NCBI RefSeq assembly: GCF_023913515.1
Contig: NZ_CP099391.1
Coordinates: 3,534,001 to 3,598,000, forward strand
DNA: 64,000 bases
Source of the DNA: Natronococcus sp. CG52
GTDB lineage: Archaea; Halobacteriota; Halobacteria; Halobacteriales; Natrialbaceae
Reading direction: 5' to 3'
Shown here one piece after another: positions 52,798 to 61,502 of the stretch (the first letter of the stretch is position 1; each line of letters opens with the position of its first letter). The position numbers and the translations under genes were made by a program. The notes beneath the pieces were generated by a model that saw nothing but the letters and a program-made list of their open reading frames with translations, did no database searches and had not been told where the DNA came from.

Positions 52798-52913
52798 GGC
52801 TGAAATAAATAGGTCCATTGTGCTGGACTCATCCTCTGTATTCAACACACCGCTCCTGACAGCTTTCAGTGAAATCAAACGCCGTTCCGTTATCTCTTTG
52901 ACCTGTACGTAAC
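52798..52913 (-). repeat. Dispersed repeat copy B
   Basis: Minus-strand copy beginning gttacgtacaggt at 52913 and carrying gttgaatac 67 bases on; ungapped alignment to copy A over 114 bases with about 80 matches. It forms the right border of the DUF7344 cassette and ends 50 bases before the copy-2 carboxypeptidase stop. Confidence 0.8.
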
Positions 52914-52963
52914 AGTCGTCCCACACGAAAGAACAGAGAACCGGTATCGGCGACCGGCCGATT

Positions 52964-54493
52964 TCAGTACTCGTCGAGGTCGTACAGCTCGCCGTACTTC
53001 GATTTCGCGTACTCGAGGAAGTAGTCGGCCGTGTACGCCTCGCCGGTCGCGTGCTCGACCAGGTCGGGGGTCGTGTAGCGCGCGCCGTGCTGGTGGATGT
53101 TCTCGCGTAGCCAGCCGTTGAGTTCACCGAACTCGCCCTCTCGGACGTTCTCGTCGATATCGCCGAGTTCGTCCTCGGCCGCGGCGTACAGCTGTGCGGC
53201 GAGCACCGATCCCAGCGAGTACGTCGGGAAGTAGCCGAAGGAGCCGTGGGACCAGTGGATGTCCTGTAGACAGCCCTCGGCGTCGGTCTCGGGCCGGACG
53301 CCCAGGTACTCCTCGTACTTGTCGTTCCAGACTTCGGGAACGTCCTCGACCTCGAGGTCTCCCGAGATCAGGTCGCGCTCGATCTCGAAGCGGATCACGA
53401 TGTGGAGGTGGTAGGTGAGTTCGTCCGCCTCGACCCGGATGAGGTTGTCGTCGTAGACCTGGTTCGCGGCCTCGTAGGCGTCCTCGGGCGTGGCGTCCTC
53501 GAGTTCCGAGAACCGGCCGGCGACGGTCGGCAGGAACTGCTCCCAGAACGGCTGCGAGCGGCCGACGTGGTTCTCCCAGAGCCGAGACTGAGACTCGTGG
53601 ACCGTCAGGTCGCGCGAGTCGCCCAGCGGCGTGCCGTAGGCCTCGTCGGGGAGCCCGAGCGTGTAGTTAGCGTGGCCGAACTCGTGGACCGTCGAGGTGA
53701 GCGAGCCGAGCAGGTCGTCCTCCTCGAACCGGGTGGTGACGCGGGCGTCGAATTGCGTCCCCGAGGAGAACGGGTGGGGCGCAGTGTCGAGGCGGCCGCG
53801 GCCCCAGTCGTAGCCCAGCGAGTCGAGGACGTCCCGGGCCAGCGCCTCCTGGTCGTCGTCATCGAACTGGCCGGTGAACGTCTCGGTGGCCAGATCGGCG
53901 TCGCTGTTCTGGATCGCGTCGATCAGCGGGACGAGCTCCTCGCGCAGCCGCTCGAGGACTCGTTCGGCCGTCTCGAGGTCGAGGTACGGCTCGTAGTCGG
54001 CGAAGAGCACGGCGTACGGGTCGGCGTCGGGGTCGATGTGGTTCGCGTACTCGCGTTTGAGTTCGACCAGCTTCTCGAGGGTCGGCGCGAACTGCTCGAA
54101 GTCGTCCTCCTCCCTGGCCTGCTTCCACGTCGGGTGGGCGTTGGCGGTCGTCTCGGAGATCTCCTCGACGAGTTCCTGCGGGACGCTGGTCTCGCGGTCG
54201 TACTGTCGGCGGATCTCGCGGACGACGGCCTGTCGCTCCTCGGGGAGCTCTTCGGATTCGAGCCGCTCGAGCAACTCGCCCGTCTCGTCGGCGGTCAGCA
54301 GTTCGTGGCTGATCGAGGACAGCGCCGAGAGCTGCTGTGCGCGGGCCGGCGTCCCCTCTTCGGGCATGACGACCTCCTGATCCCACCGGAGGATGCCGGC
54401 GGCGTTCCCGACGTTCGTGATCCGCTCGATTCGGTCTTCGAACTGTTCGTAGGCATCGGTGCGCTGCTCGCTTTGCGCCTGGTCGGTTGCCAT
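52964..54493 (-). CDS. M32-family metallocarboxypeptidase, copy 2
   Basis: 509 residues. HEFGHANYTLGL near 268 and VHESQSRLWENHVGR near 300 carry the zinc and substrate residues. It aligns throughout with copy 1 (same length, same motif spacing), so the two arose by duplication. Both look active. Why a cell needs two is unknown. Its promoter region abuts the first of two duplicated membrane-protein genes. Confidence 0.95.
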   Translation of the reverse strand: MATDQAQSEQRTDAYEQFEDRIERITNVGNAAGILRWDQEVVMPEEGTPARAQQLSALSSISHELLTADETGELLERLESEELPEERQAVVREIRRQYDRETSVPQELVEEISETTANAHPTWKQAREEDDFEQFAPTLEKLVELKREYANHIDPDADPYAVLFADYEPYLDLETAERVLERLREELVPLIDAIQNSDADLATETFTGQFDDDDQEALARDVLDSLGYDWGRGRLDTAPHPFSSGTQFDARVTTRFEEDDLLGSLTSTVHEFGHANYTLGLPDEAYGTPLGDSRDLTVHESQSRLWENHVGRSQPFWEQFLPTVAGRFSELEDATPEDAYEAANQVYDDNLIRVEADELTYHLHIVIRFEIERDLISGDLEVEDVPEVWNDKYEEYLGVRPETDAEGCLQDIHWSHGSFGYFPTYSLGSVLAAQLYAAAEDELGDIDENVREGEFGELNGWLRENIHQHGARYTTPDLVEHATGEAYTADYFLEYAKSKYGELYDLDEY

Positions 54494-54696
54494 TGGCTGG
54501 CAATACTTACGGAAGCGACATCAACGTCGTGGTTCTGGTAGCACGGCGAGTCCGGAAATCGAGCGCGCACGTACCGCGAACCGCGGTCGATTCTCTGGGC
54601 CTCGGTTCGACCGTCGTCGAAAGCCGGACAGATGATAGAATTGTGGAACGTGCAAGCCACGAACTGTTCGCTTCCGCCGAGAGATACTGTGACGAA

Positions 54697-55053
54697 ATGG
54701 TCCTGGCATCACTCGTCGTATTCCTCGTCAGCCTGCTGATCGGCGCGGTCGGCATCTTCGTCGGCGCGAAAGTCGTCGTCGACACCGAAGACTACACGTA
54801 CGCGCTAGTGACCGCGCTCATCGGTGCGATCGTCTGGGCACTTGTCGGATTCTTCCTCGGCTGGATTCCGTTGTTGGGCCCGATACTGGTGTTCCTCGCG
54901 TACCTCGCGGTCATCAACTCCCGGTACCCCGGCGGCTGGATAGAGGCGATCGCGATCACCGTCATCGCCTGGCTGTCGGTGCTGGTCGTCCTCTACGTGC
55001 TCGCGCTCCTCGGCGTCACCGGGTTCGAGGCCGTCGGCGTCCCAGGAGTCTGA
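54697..55053 (+). CDS. Four-helix membrane protein, tandem copy 1
   Basis: 118 residues with four hydrophobic segments (about 2-24, 34-54, 59-72, 83-110) and the shared pieces VVFLVSLLIGA, ALIGAIVWALVGFF and LGVTGFEAVGVPGV. No family recognised. It is a tandem duplicate of the gene at 55317, with the 66 bases before each ATG also alignable without gaps, including tggaacgtgcaagc. The ATG at 54697 is the only start consistent with both copies. Confidence 0.8.
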   Translation: MVLASLVVFLVSLLIGAVGIFVGAKVVVDTEDYTYALVTALIGAIVWALVGFFLGWIPLLGPILVFLAYLAVINSRYPGGWIEAIAITVIAWLSVLVVLYVLALLGVTGFEAVGVPGV

Positions 55054-55316
55054 CGCCTCGACGCACCGGCACCCGCTGCGCGGCGAACGGAGGATCCGTA
55101 CTCGCCGTTTCACCGAGTACCGCGGAGCGCCGGTAGCGTTGGCGTCGCGGTTCCGGTATCCCGAACGAGGAAGGCATCTCGAGAGAGTTACCGTTCGAGA
55201 TCGGGAACTGTAGTCTGTCTCCGCCCCGAACGGGAGCGAGAAAGCCGACCCGTGATAGGAATCTGGAACGTGCAAGCGATGGGCTGTTCGTCGGGACCGA
55301 CGAGAATCGTCACGCA

Positions 55317-55673
55317 ATGGTCCTAGCATCAGCCGTCGTGTTCCTCGTCAGCCTGCTGATCGGTGCGCTCGGCATCTACGTCGGTGCGCGAGTCATCGTC
55401 GGCGCAGGAGACTACGACCACGCCATCGTCACGGCGTTGATCGGTGCGATCGTGTGGGCCGTCGTCGGCTTTTTCGTCGGCTGGATACCGCTCCTCGGCC
55501 CCGTGCTGGCCCTGCTCGCGTACATCGCCGTGATCAACTTCCGGTACCCGGGCGAGTGGACGGCCGCCGCGATGATCGGTCTGCTCGCGTGGGTCACCGT
55601 GCTGATCGTGCTGTACGTCCTCGCGGCGCTCGGTATCACCGGGTTCGAGGCCGTCGGCGTCCCCGGCGTCTAG
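55317..55673 (+). CDS. Four-helix membrane protein, tandem copy 2
   Basis: 118 residues, same length and topology as copy 1 and very similar (VVFLVSLLIGALGIYVGA, ITGFEAVGVPGV). Divergence is mostly conservative. The spacing from the copy 1 stop is 263 bases. Conservation of the upstream 66 bases argues for shared regulation rather than a decayed copy. Confidence 0.8.
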   Translation: MVLASAVVFLVSLLIGALGIYVGARVIVGAGDYDHAIVTALIGAIVWAVVGFFVGWIPLLGPVLALLAYIAVINFRYPGEWTAAAMIGLLAWVTVLIVLYVLAALGITGFEAVGVPGV

Positions 55674-55865
55674 CGTCGGATCGACGGATGGTCAGCGATC
55701 GGTCGCTCGCCGGTCGCGTTTCGCGATCGGTAGAGCGACCTGCGGCCCGTTTTCACTCGAGACGTCGCGTTCGACGGAGAGAGCCTGACCCGGGGCCGTT
55801 CGCGGTACGATCACGCCGGAGAGCGTGGTGAAGAGTTATCCGATTCGATCGTCAACGTATCCCAA

Positions 55866-56180
55866 ATGGGATTCTTCGAGAACCTCGGTCGGAAAGTCGG
55901 GCAGTTCACGCACGAGGCCAAGGAGGCCGCCGCCGACGAGGCTGGATACGTCTGCGAGGACTGCGGAACGCAGTTCTACACGGAGCAGGCGTGTCCGGAG
56001 TGCGGAAGCGAGAACGTAACCGAGCGCGAGGAGACGGCGGACGCGGGCGGCGACGGTCCGGAGACGCAAGATGCGGTGGAAGCCGACGACACCGCCGAAT
56101 CAACCGAGCGCGGGGAACCTCCCGAGACGACCGAATCGAACGACGCGGCCGACGTTGACGGCGAACCGAAACGCGAATGA
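55866..56180 (+). CDS. Zinc-ribbon protein with acidic tail
   Basis: 104 residues. MGFFENLGRKVGQFTHEAKEAA at the start is amphipathic; CEDCGTQFYTEQACPECGS (about 30-48) is a zinc ribbon; the rest is acidic and low complexity. Start ATG 55866. Homologues occur widely in haloarchaea. Function unknown; could bind a membrane or a partner through the N-terminal helix. Confidence 0.75.
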   Translation: MGFFENLGRKVGQFTHEAKEAAADEAGYVCEDCGTQFYTEQACPECGSENVTEREETADAGGDGPETQDAVEADDTAESTERGEPPETTESNDAADVDGEPKRE

Positions 56181-56187
56181 GAGTCTC

Positions 56188-57309
56188 TTACTGCGGCCAG
56201 CGCTCCGCCGCTCGCCGATAGAGCTCCGCACAGCGCTCGAGCACCGCGATCGAAACGCTCTCGTCGTCCGTGTGCGCCTCGCCGGGCTCCGCGGCTCCAC
56301 AGACGACGCACTCCGTCCCGGCCGCCGCGAGCCAGCCGGCGTCGGTCGCGTGCGGCTTCGTCACGAGCGCCGGCGAGTCGGGCTGGACGGCGGCGGCCGC
56401 CTCGAGCACGGTCCGGGCGAAGCCCGCGTCCTCACACCGCATCGGCGGTAGATCCTGATCGATCACCCACTCCACGCCCGCGAGATCCTCGACGGACTCG
56501 AGGGCGACGCGCTCGCCGGGGACCGTCCGTTCGTCGACGGTGATCTCGCAGCGATCGGGAACGACGTTCATCGCCGTTCCGCCCTCGATCTCCGTGACGA
56601 CGACGCTGCCCTCGAGCGTTTCGCCGCCGACCTCGACGGCCGGCGGCTCGAGCTTTCGGACGACGTCGACGGCGTCCGTCGCGCGGTAGATCGCGTTCTC
56701 GCCGGCCTCCTGCTCGCTCGCGTGGGCGCGCTCGCCGCGGGCCGTGATCGTGCTTCCGCGGCGTCCCTTGTGGGCGACGGCGACGTCGGTGACGCCGGGC
56801 GCCGAGTACCCCGTCGATCCCTCGCCGACGATCGCGTAGTCGGGCGCGAATCCCTGATCGATGGCGTGACGAGCGCCGACGCCGCCGACCTCTTCGCCGA
56901 CGAAACTCGCGAAGACGAGTTCTCCCGCCGGCCGTTCGTCGCCGGACTGCGTCCGGCTGCTCGAGGTGCGTGGCACCTCGCTGTCCCGGAACGCGAGCGC
57001 CGCCGCGGCGACTGCGCCCTTCATGTCCGCCGTGCCGCGTCCGTAGAGGCGGCCGCCGCGCTCCTCGAGGGCGTACGCGTCGCCGGCGTCGAGCTGCGAC
57101 GCGGCCGGTTCGACGACGTCGTGGTGGCCGACGAGTGCGAGGGTTTCCGTCCCCGCTCCCTTCCGGGCGATCACGTTTCCGGCGCCGTCTCGGGTCACTT
57201 CGGCCGCGGTCTCGCGGCGAAGCCACTCCTCGAGGAAGTCACCCGCAGCCGTCTCGTCCTCGTGGCTCGGAATCGCCACGAGTTCACGCGTTAGATCGGT
57301 AACCGACAT
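56188..57309 (-). CDS. M20-family metallopeptidase/deacylase, second gene
   Basis: 373 residues. ALVGHHDVVEPA near 59 with GHHD in place of the usual GHxD, GRGTADMKGAVA near 93 and SFVGEEVGGVGA near 134 supply the zinc and catalytic residues. RGERAHASEQ marks the lid domain. Probably an acyl-amino acid or peptide hydrolase. Its start lies 113 bases from the divergent PIN-ATPase gene. Confidence 0.86.
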   Translation of the reverse strand: MSVTDLTRELVAIPSHEDETAAGDFLEEWLRRETAAEVTRDGAGNVIARKGAGTETLALVGHHDVVEPAASQLDAGDAYALEERGGRLYGRGTADMKGAVAAAALAFRDSEVPRTSSSRTQSGDERPAGELVFASFVGEEVGGVGARHAIDQGFAPDYAIVGEGSTGYSAPGVTDVAVAHKGRRGSTITARGERAHASEQEAGENAIYRATDAVDVVRKLEPPAVEVGGETLEGSVVVTEIEGGTAMNVVPDRCEITVDERTVPGERVALESVEDLAGVEWVIDQDLPPMRCEDAGFARTVLEAAAAVQPDSPALVTKPHATDAGWLAAAGTECVVCGAAEPGEAHTDDESVSIAVLERCAELYRRAAERWPQ

Positions 57310-57422
57310 GCCGGAACGATCGACCGCAACCGAGTTGAGTGCACCGCAATCGGCGAACCCGACGACGTCGACCCTTAATATGCTTGAACATCCTTATTGC
57401 CGTTCGGGATCCAGTGTGAGGT

Positions 57423-59306
57423 ATGAATGTCGTGCCGGATACGAGCGTGGTCATCGACGGCCGCGTCTCGGCGACGATCGAAGACGGGCAGTTCGAGGGA
57501 GCGACGATCTCCGTACCGGAAGCCGTCGTCGCGGAACTCGAGGCGCAGGCGAACGACGGGCTCGACAGCGGCTGGGACGGCCTCTCGGAGCTCCAGCGAC
57601 TCGCCGAGCTGGCCGACGAGGGCGTCATCAGCCTCGAGTACGTCGGTGAACGACCCAGCGCGATCGAGCGCGGACACGCCTCCGAGGGCGAGATCGACGC
57701 GCTGATCCGCGACCTCGCGGAGGAATTCGACGCCACCTTCCTCACCAGCGATATCGTCCAGTCCGAGGTCGCCCAGGCCAAGGGACTCGAGGTCGAGCAC
57801 GTCTCGCCGGAGATCCGAGAGGTCGGAACGCTGACCGTCGAGGAGTTCTTCGACGAGGACACGATGAGCGTCCACCTCAGGACCGACGCCGTCCCGATGG
57901 CCAAGCGGGGCGAACTCGGCGAGATGCGCTACGAGGAGATCGCCGACCAGCCCCTGGACGAGGAGACGATGGACGAGTACGCTCGCGAGGTCGTCGACGG
58001 CGCCAAGGAGGCCCCCGGCGGCTTCATCGAGCTCTCGGAGCCGGGCATGAAGATCGTCCAGTTCCGGGACTACCGGATCGCCATCGGTCGACCCCCGTTC
58101 TCGGACGGCATCGAGATCACCGCCGTCCGACCCATCGCCCAGACCGACATCGACGACTACGAGAACGCCGAGGAGCTGAAGGACCGGCTCCTCGAGCGCC
58201 AGCGCGGCGTCCTGATCTCGGGTGCGCCGGGCGCCGGGAAGTCGACGTTTGCGCAGGCGGTCGCGCGCTTCATCTCCGATCACGACTACGCGGTCAAGAC
58301 GATGGAGAAACCGCGGGACCTGCAGGTCGGCCCCGAGATCACTCAGTACACGGAACTGGCCGGCGAGATGGAGAAGACCGCCGACGCCCTGCTGATGGTC
58401 CGGCCGGACTACACCATCTACGACGAGGTCCGCAAGACCAACGACTTCGAGGTGTTCGCGGACATGCGCCTGGCCGGCGTCGGCATGATCGGCGTCGTCC
58501 ACGCGACGCGACCGATCGACGCGCTCCAGCGACTCGTCGGCCGCGTCGAACTCGGGATGATCCCGCAGGTCGTCGACACCGTCGTCTACATCGAAGCCGG
58601 CGAGGTCGAGACCGTCTACGACGTGCAGACGGAGGTCAAGGTCCCCGCCGGCCTCACCGAGGAGGACCTCGCCCGTCCCGTGATCCAGGTCACTAACTTC
58701 GAGACTGGCGAGCCGGAGTACGAGATCTACACCTTCAACCGACAGGTCGTCACCGTCCCCCTCAAGGACGACGAGGGCGGTCCCGGAACCGAATCCGGCG
58801 TCGACCGCATCGCCAAACAGGAGATCGAACGCGAGATCCGTTCGATCGCGCGCGGATACGTCGACGTCGAACTCAGGAGCCAGGACAAGGCCGTCGTCTA
58901 CGTCGAGGACGACGACATCTCGAGCGTGATCGGCAAGGGCGGCGGTCGCATCACCGACGTCGAGAACCGACTGGGTATCGACATCGACGTTCGCACCCAC
59001 GACGAGAATCCCAACTACGGGGCGAACGCCGGAGCGGCTGGCGGCGGCGGCGGTGCCGGTGGGAACACCGACGGCGGCTCCCAGCCCGGCCAGATGGTTC
59101 AGCCGGAGATCACCTCGAGACACATCGTCATCCCCGTCGACGGCAATCAGGGGGAGACCGTCGAGGTCCAGGCCGGCGGCGAGTACCTCTTCACCGCGAC
59201 GGTGAGTCGCGGCGGCGAGATCCAGGTCTCGAGAGGGAGCGCCATCGCGGACGACCTCGAGCACGCCATCGACCGCAAGGATCCGGTTACGGTTGTTCCT
59301 TCGTAG
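57423..59306 (+). CDS. PIN domain - ATPase - KH protein (PilT-like)
   Basis: 627 residues. Domain order: PIN (1-150; VVPDTSVVIDGR with catalytic Asp, TSDIVQSEV), an ATPase resembling secretion-type PilT (Walker A SGAPGAGKST near 265, TIYDEVRKTNDF near 335), then a KH RNA-binding domain (SVIGKGGGRI near 500) and a small C-terminal beta unit. A Gly/Ala/Asn/Ser-rich linker (about 530-560) precedes the end. Widely conserved in archaea, thought to act in RNA processing or degradation; direct activity unproven. Confidence 0.9.
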   Translation: MNVVPDTSVVIDGRVSATIEDGQFEGATISVPEAVVAELEAQANDGLDSGWDGLSELQRLAELADEGVISLEYVGERPSAIERGHASEGEIDALIRDLAEEFDATFLTSDIVQSEVAQAKGLEVEHVSPEIREVGTLTVEEFFDEDTMSVHLRTDAVPMAKRGELGEMRYEEIADQPLDEETMDEYAREVVDGAKEAPGGFIELSEPGMKIVQFRDYRIAIGRPPFSDGIEITAVRPIAQTDIDDYENAEELKDRLLERQRGVLISGAPGAGKSTFAQAVARFISDHDYAVKTMEKPRDLQVGPEITQYTELAGEMEKTADALLMVRPDYTIYDEVRKTNDFEVFADMRLAGVGMIGVVHATRPIDALQRLVGRVELGMIPQVVDTVVYIEAGEVETVYDVQTEVKVPAGLTEEDLARPVIQVTNFETGEPEYEIYTFNRQVVTVPLKDDEGGPGTESGVDRIAKQEIEREIRSIARGYVDVELRSQDKAVVYVEDDDISSVIGKGGGRITDVENRLGIDIDVRTHDENPNYGANAGAAGGGGGAGGNTDGGSQPGQMVQPEITSRHIVIPVDGNQGETVEVQAGGEYLFTATVSRGGEIQVSRGSAIADDLEHAIDRKDPVTVVPS

Positions 59307-59532
59307 GGAAGCGGCCGCGAGCAAAGGGAGCAACCGCGAGCGAGTGAAGACGAGCGATAGTTCATTTTCCGTGTCTTCTGCGAGCGACGCGAGCAACGGC
59401 GACGAGAGAATCGCGTTTTGTTACGGCAGGTGTCGCGACGAGAATCGTCTGATCGGCTCTACAGGGTCGACGATGGGATCGATACCCACACCGAGAGTAC
59501 TAGTTGTTTAACCAAAAGTCACTTATCTCAGA

Positions 59533-59540
59533 CAGATATA
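59533..59540 (+). promoter_or_regulatory. TATA-like box of nadE
   Basis: cagatata centred about 30 bases before ATG 59567; this selects the internal ATG over the earlier frame at 59504. Confidence 0.5.
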
Positions 59541-59566
59541 GCGATATCTATGAGGAATGTGCAGGA

Positions 59567-60472
59567 ATGAGTGGAAGTATCGGAGATGGGAAGACATTCG
59601 TATACTCGAGTGTGGGGCAAGAGAACGGCTCCTTTATCACGAGCGATAGCGGGGTCGAGACGATCCGCGAGCGCATCGTCACAGAGATACAGCGGCTCGT
59701 CGCTACCGCGGATGCAGACGGTGTCGTCGTCGCGATGAGCGGCGGCATCGATTCGACGGTGACGGCGGCACTGGCAGTCGAAGCGCTGGGAGGAGACCGC
59801 GTGCTCGGACTCGGTCTACCCTGTCACAAGGCCGACCAACAACACGTCAACGACGCCCGTACGATCGCCGACGGACTCGGCATCTCGTTCCACGAGATTC
59901 AGCTACGGCCGTTGCTCACCGCGTTCGAGGAGACGATCACGGCAGAACTCGAGCCGGAATCGGACGATCGTCCGAACGAGCGTAACCGAACGATCGGCAA
60001 CGTGATCGCTCGACTGCGGATGTGCTGTGCGTACTACGCGGCGAACCGCCAGTCTCGAGTCGTGCTCGGTACCGCGAACCGCTCGGAGTTGTTGCTCGGA
60101 TACGTTACGAAGTACGGGGACGGCGCGGCCGACGCCTATCCGATCGGAGACCTGTACAAAACTGAGGTCCGCGCCCTCGCGAAACGACTCGGCGTTCCAC
60201 GACGAATCGTCAGCAAGGATCCGACGGCGGGCTTCTGGGCCGACCAGACGGACGCGGCCGAACTCGGCGCCACTTACGACGTGATCGATCCGCTGTTGCA
60301 GCGACTCGTCGACGAGGGCGAATCGATCGCGGAAGTCACCGCTGCGCTCGAGGTCGATTCACGAACCGCTCGCGCGATCGCATCCATGTACGTCGAGACG
60401 GCTCACAAACGGACGATGCCTCGAACCCCCGGAGTCGCGGGTCGTGAGAACGTCACCGAGAGAGAGCCCTGA
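59567..60472 (+). CDS. nadE: NAD synthetase, ammonia-dependent
   Basis: 301 residues from ATG 59567. VVVAMSGGIDSTVTAALA near 54 is the ATP-pyrophosphatase loop, GLPCHKADQQHVNDA near 84, VVLGTANRSELLLGYVTKYGDGAADAYPIGDLYKTEVRAL (outline) near 165-200 is the NadE deamido-NAD site. No glutaminase domain, so ammonia is the nitrogen source. It completes NAD synthesis. Terminates 16 bases before the convergent membrane protein. Confidence 0.93.
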   Translation: MSGSIGDGKTFVYSSVGQENGSFITSDSGVETIRERIVTEIQRLVATADADGVVVAMSGGIDSTVTAALAVEALGGDRVLGLGLPCHKADQQHVNDARTIADGLGISFHEIQLRPLLTAFEETITAELEPESDDRPNERNRTIGNVIARLRMCCAYYAANRQSRVVLGTANRSELLLGYVTKYGDGAADAYPIGDLYKTEVRALAKRLGVPRRIVSKDPTAGFWADQTDAAELGATYDVIDPLLQRLVDEGESIAEVTAALEVDSRTARAIASMYVETAHKRTMPRTPGVAGRENVTEREP

Positions 60473-60487
60473 CCGTTCGACGGTCTC

Positions 60488-60895
60488 TCAGTCGAGACCG
60501 CGGTAGACGTCCGGATTGCGCCACCAGAACAGCCCCCACGAGAGCATGAAGCCGACGGCCATCGCGACGATGTCCTGTAACATCGGCCAGAGGCCCGTAT
60601 CGACGATCGCGACCAGCGTGATCGCCGAGCCCAGCGCTGCGCTAGCGACGATGAAGACCACGTCACCGACGATCTGCTCCTGCGATTGCTCCCAGTAGTG
60701 CTGGCGGTCCTCGTCGTACCAGACGCCGATGTAGATCAACACCGGCGACATGAGCGTGATGACCGTGATCGACTGGTACGCCCTCGGCAGTCCGGCCGGA
60801 TAGAGAACGAGTTGATTGATCAGCTGTGCGATAAGTGACATCGCAAACAGCCCAGCCAGCAGCCAGCCCCACCGTGGTAACCGTTCCTTGTCCAT
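60488..60895 (-). CDS. Four-helix membrane protein, unknown
   Basis: 135 residues. Hydrophobic segments about 9-30, 42-58, 75-95 and 105-125; a short cytoplasmic region DEDRQHYWEQSQEQ between helices 2 and 3. No known family. Its operon position is upstream-free; the following gene on this strand, the winged-helix protein, ends 47 bases before its start, so the two may share a transcript. Confidence 0.65.
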   Translation of the reverse strand: MDKERLPRWGWLLAGLFAMSLIAQLINQLVLYPAGLPRAYQSITVITLMSPVLIYIGVWYDEDRQHYWEQSQEQIVGDVVFIVASAALGSAITLVAIVDTGLWPMLQDIVAMAVGFMLSWGLFWWRNPDVYRGLD

Positions 60896-60941
60896 GTAGG
60901 AGGGCGGTCACCACTGGAAAATAATCCTGCCGCTTTCCCGA

Positions 60942-61235
60942 CTACTCCGCGCAGCAGGCGTCTTTCTTCGGCGACTCCTCGACGCCGCTGCCGTCGGCCG
61001 CGACGGGTTCCTCGAGTCGGTAGAGGCTCTGGCGAGCGTCTGCAAAGTAGATATCCTCGTCGACGATGCCGATCTCCTCGAGCCGTTCGAGCGCGTAGCG
61101 AACGGTTCGAGCCGAGAGCATCGACTCCTCGACGATCTGTTTTTGAGTTAGCGGGCCGTCATATTCGAGGACCTTGAAAACGAGTTTCGCGCTCGGTGGC
61201 AAGTCTTCGATGTTCTCCCCGTCAGTCGCATCCAT
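60942..61235 (-). CDS. MarR/TrmB-like winged-helix regulator
   Basis: 97 residues from ATG 61235, chosen from a TATA box (tataaaag, 61261-61268) 30 bases upstream. LPPSAKLVFKVLEYDGPLTQKQIVEESMLSARTVRYALERLEEIGIV (outline) is a winged helix; a C-terminal CCAE could bind metal or thiol. Small regulators of this kind are common in haloarchaea. It may control the downstream membrane gene. Confidence 0.75.
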   Translation of the reverse strand: MDATDGENIEDLPPSAKLVFKVLEYDGPLTQKQIVEESMLSARTVRYALERLEEIGIVDEDIYFADARQSLYRLEEPVAADGSGVEESPKKDACCAE

Positions 61236-61260
61236 ACTACGATTCGAAAGCACCCAACAG

Positions 61261-61267
61261 TATAAAA
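61261..61267 (-). promoter_or_regulatory. TATA box of the winged-helix gene
   Basis: Read on the minus strand as ttttata; centred 30 bases before the ATG at 61235, so the mRNA is probably leaderless. Confidence 0.6.
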
Positions 61268-61502
61268 GTTGAGCCTTACTGGGTGGGTAACTAGCATATT
61301 ATTCACATCTAATGAAAATGAAAATTGTGCCTTTACCGGTCAGAACTCCGATACCGACACGTTTTGACCAGTCAGTCAGTTCGCGACGAACGAAAGCGAT
61401 GAGCGCGGATCATCGACGGTCGCGTTAGATTCGAACTACCGGGAGTAGCCGTTGGTTACCGCACTCGAGGATTCGAACGATCGAAACGACTCGTCTACCG
61501 GG

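Larger units (their letters stand above)
51404..52913. mobile_element. Putative cassette bounded by inverted repeats D and B
   Basis: 1510 bases. Repeat D (plus) and repeat B (minus) face inward and enclose a DUF7344 regulator and a DUF7521 membrane protein whose codon use looks less GC-rich than their neighbours. The cassette separates the two M32 paralogues that would otherwise be adjacent. It has the same design as the cassette at 30700. No transposase or clear target duplication seen. Confidence 0.4.

Noticed and set aside
59550-59570. Six-codon frame overlapping the nadE ATG
   Set aside because: The TATA-like box is only about 13 bases before it, so the transcript probably starts after its ATG; the overlap is likely chance.
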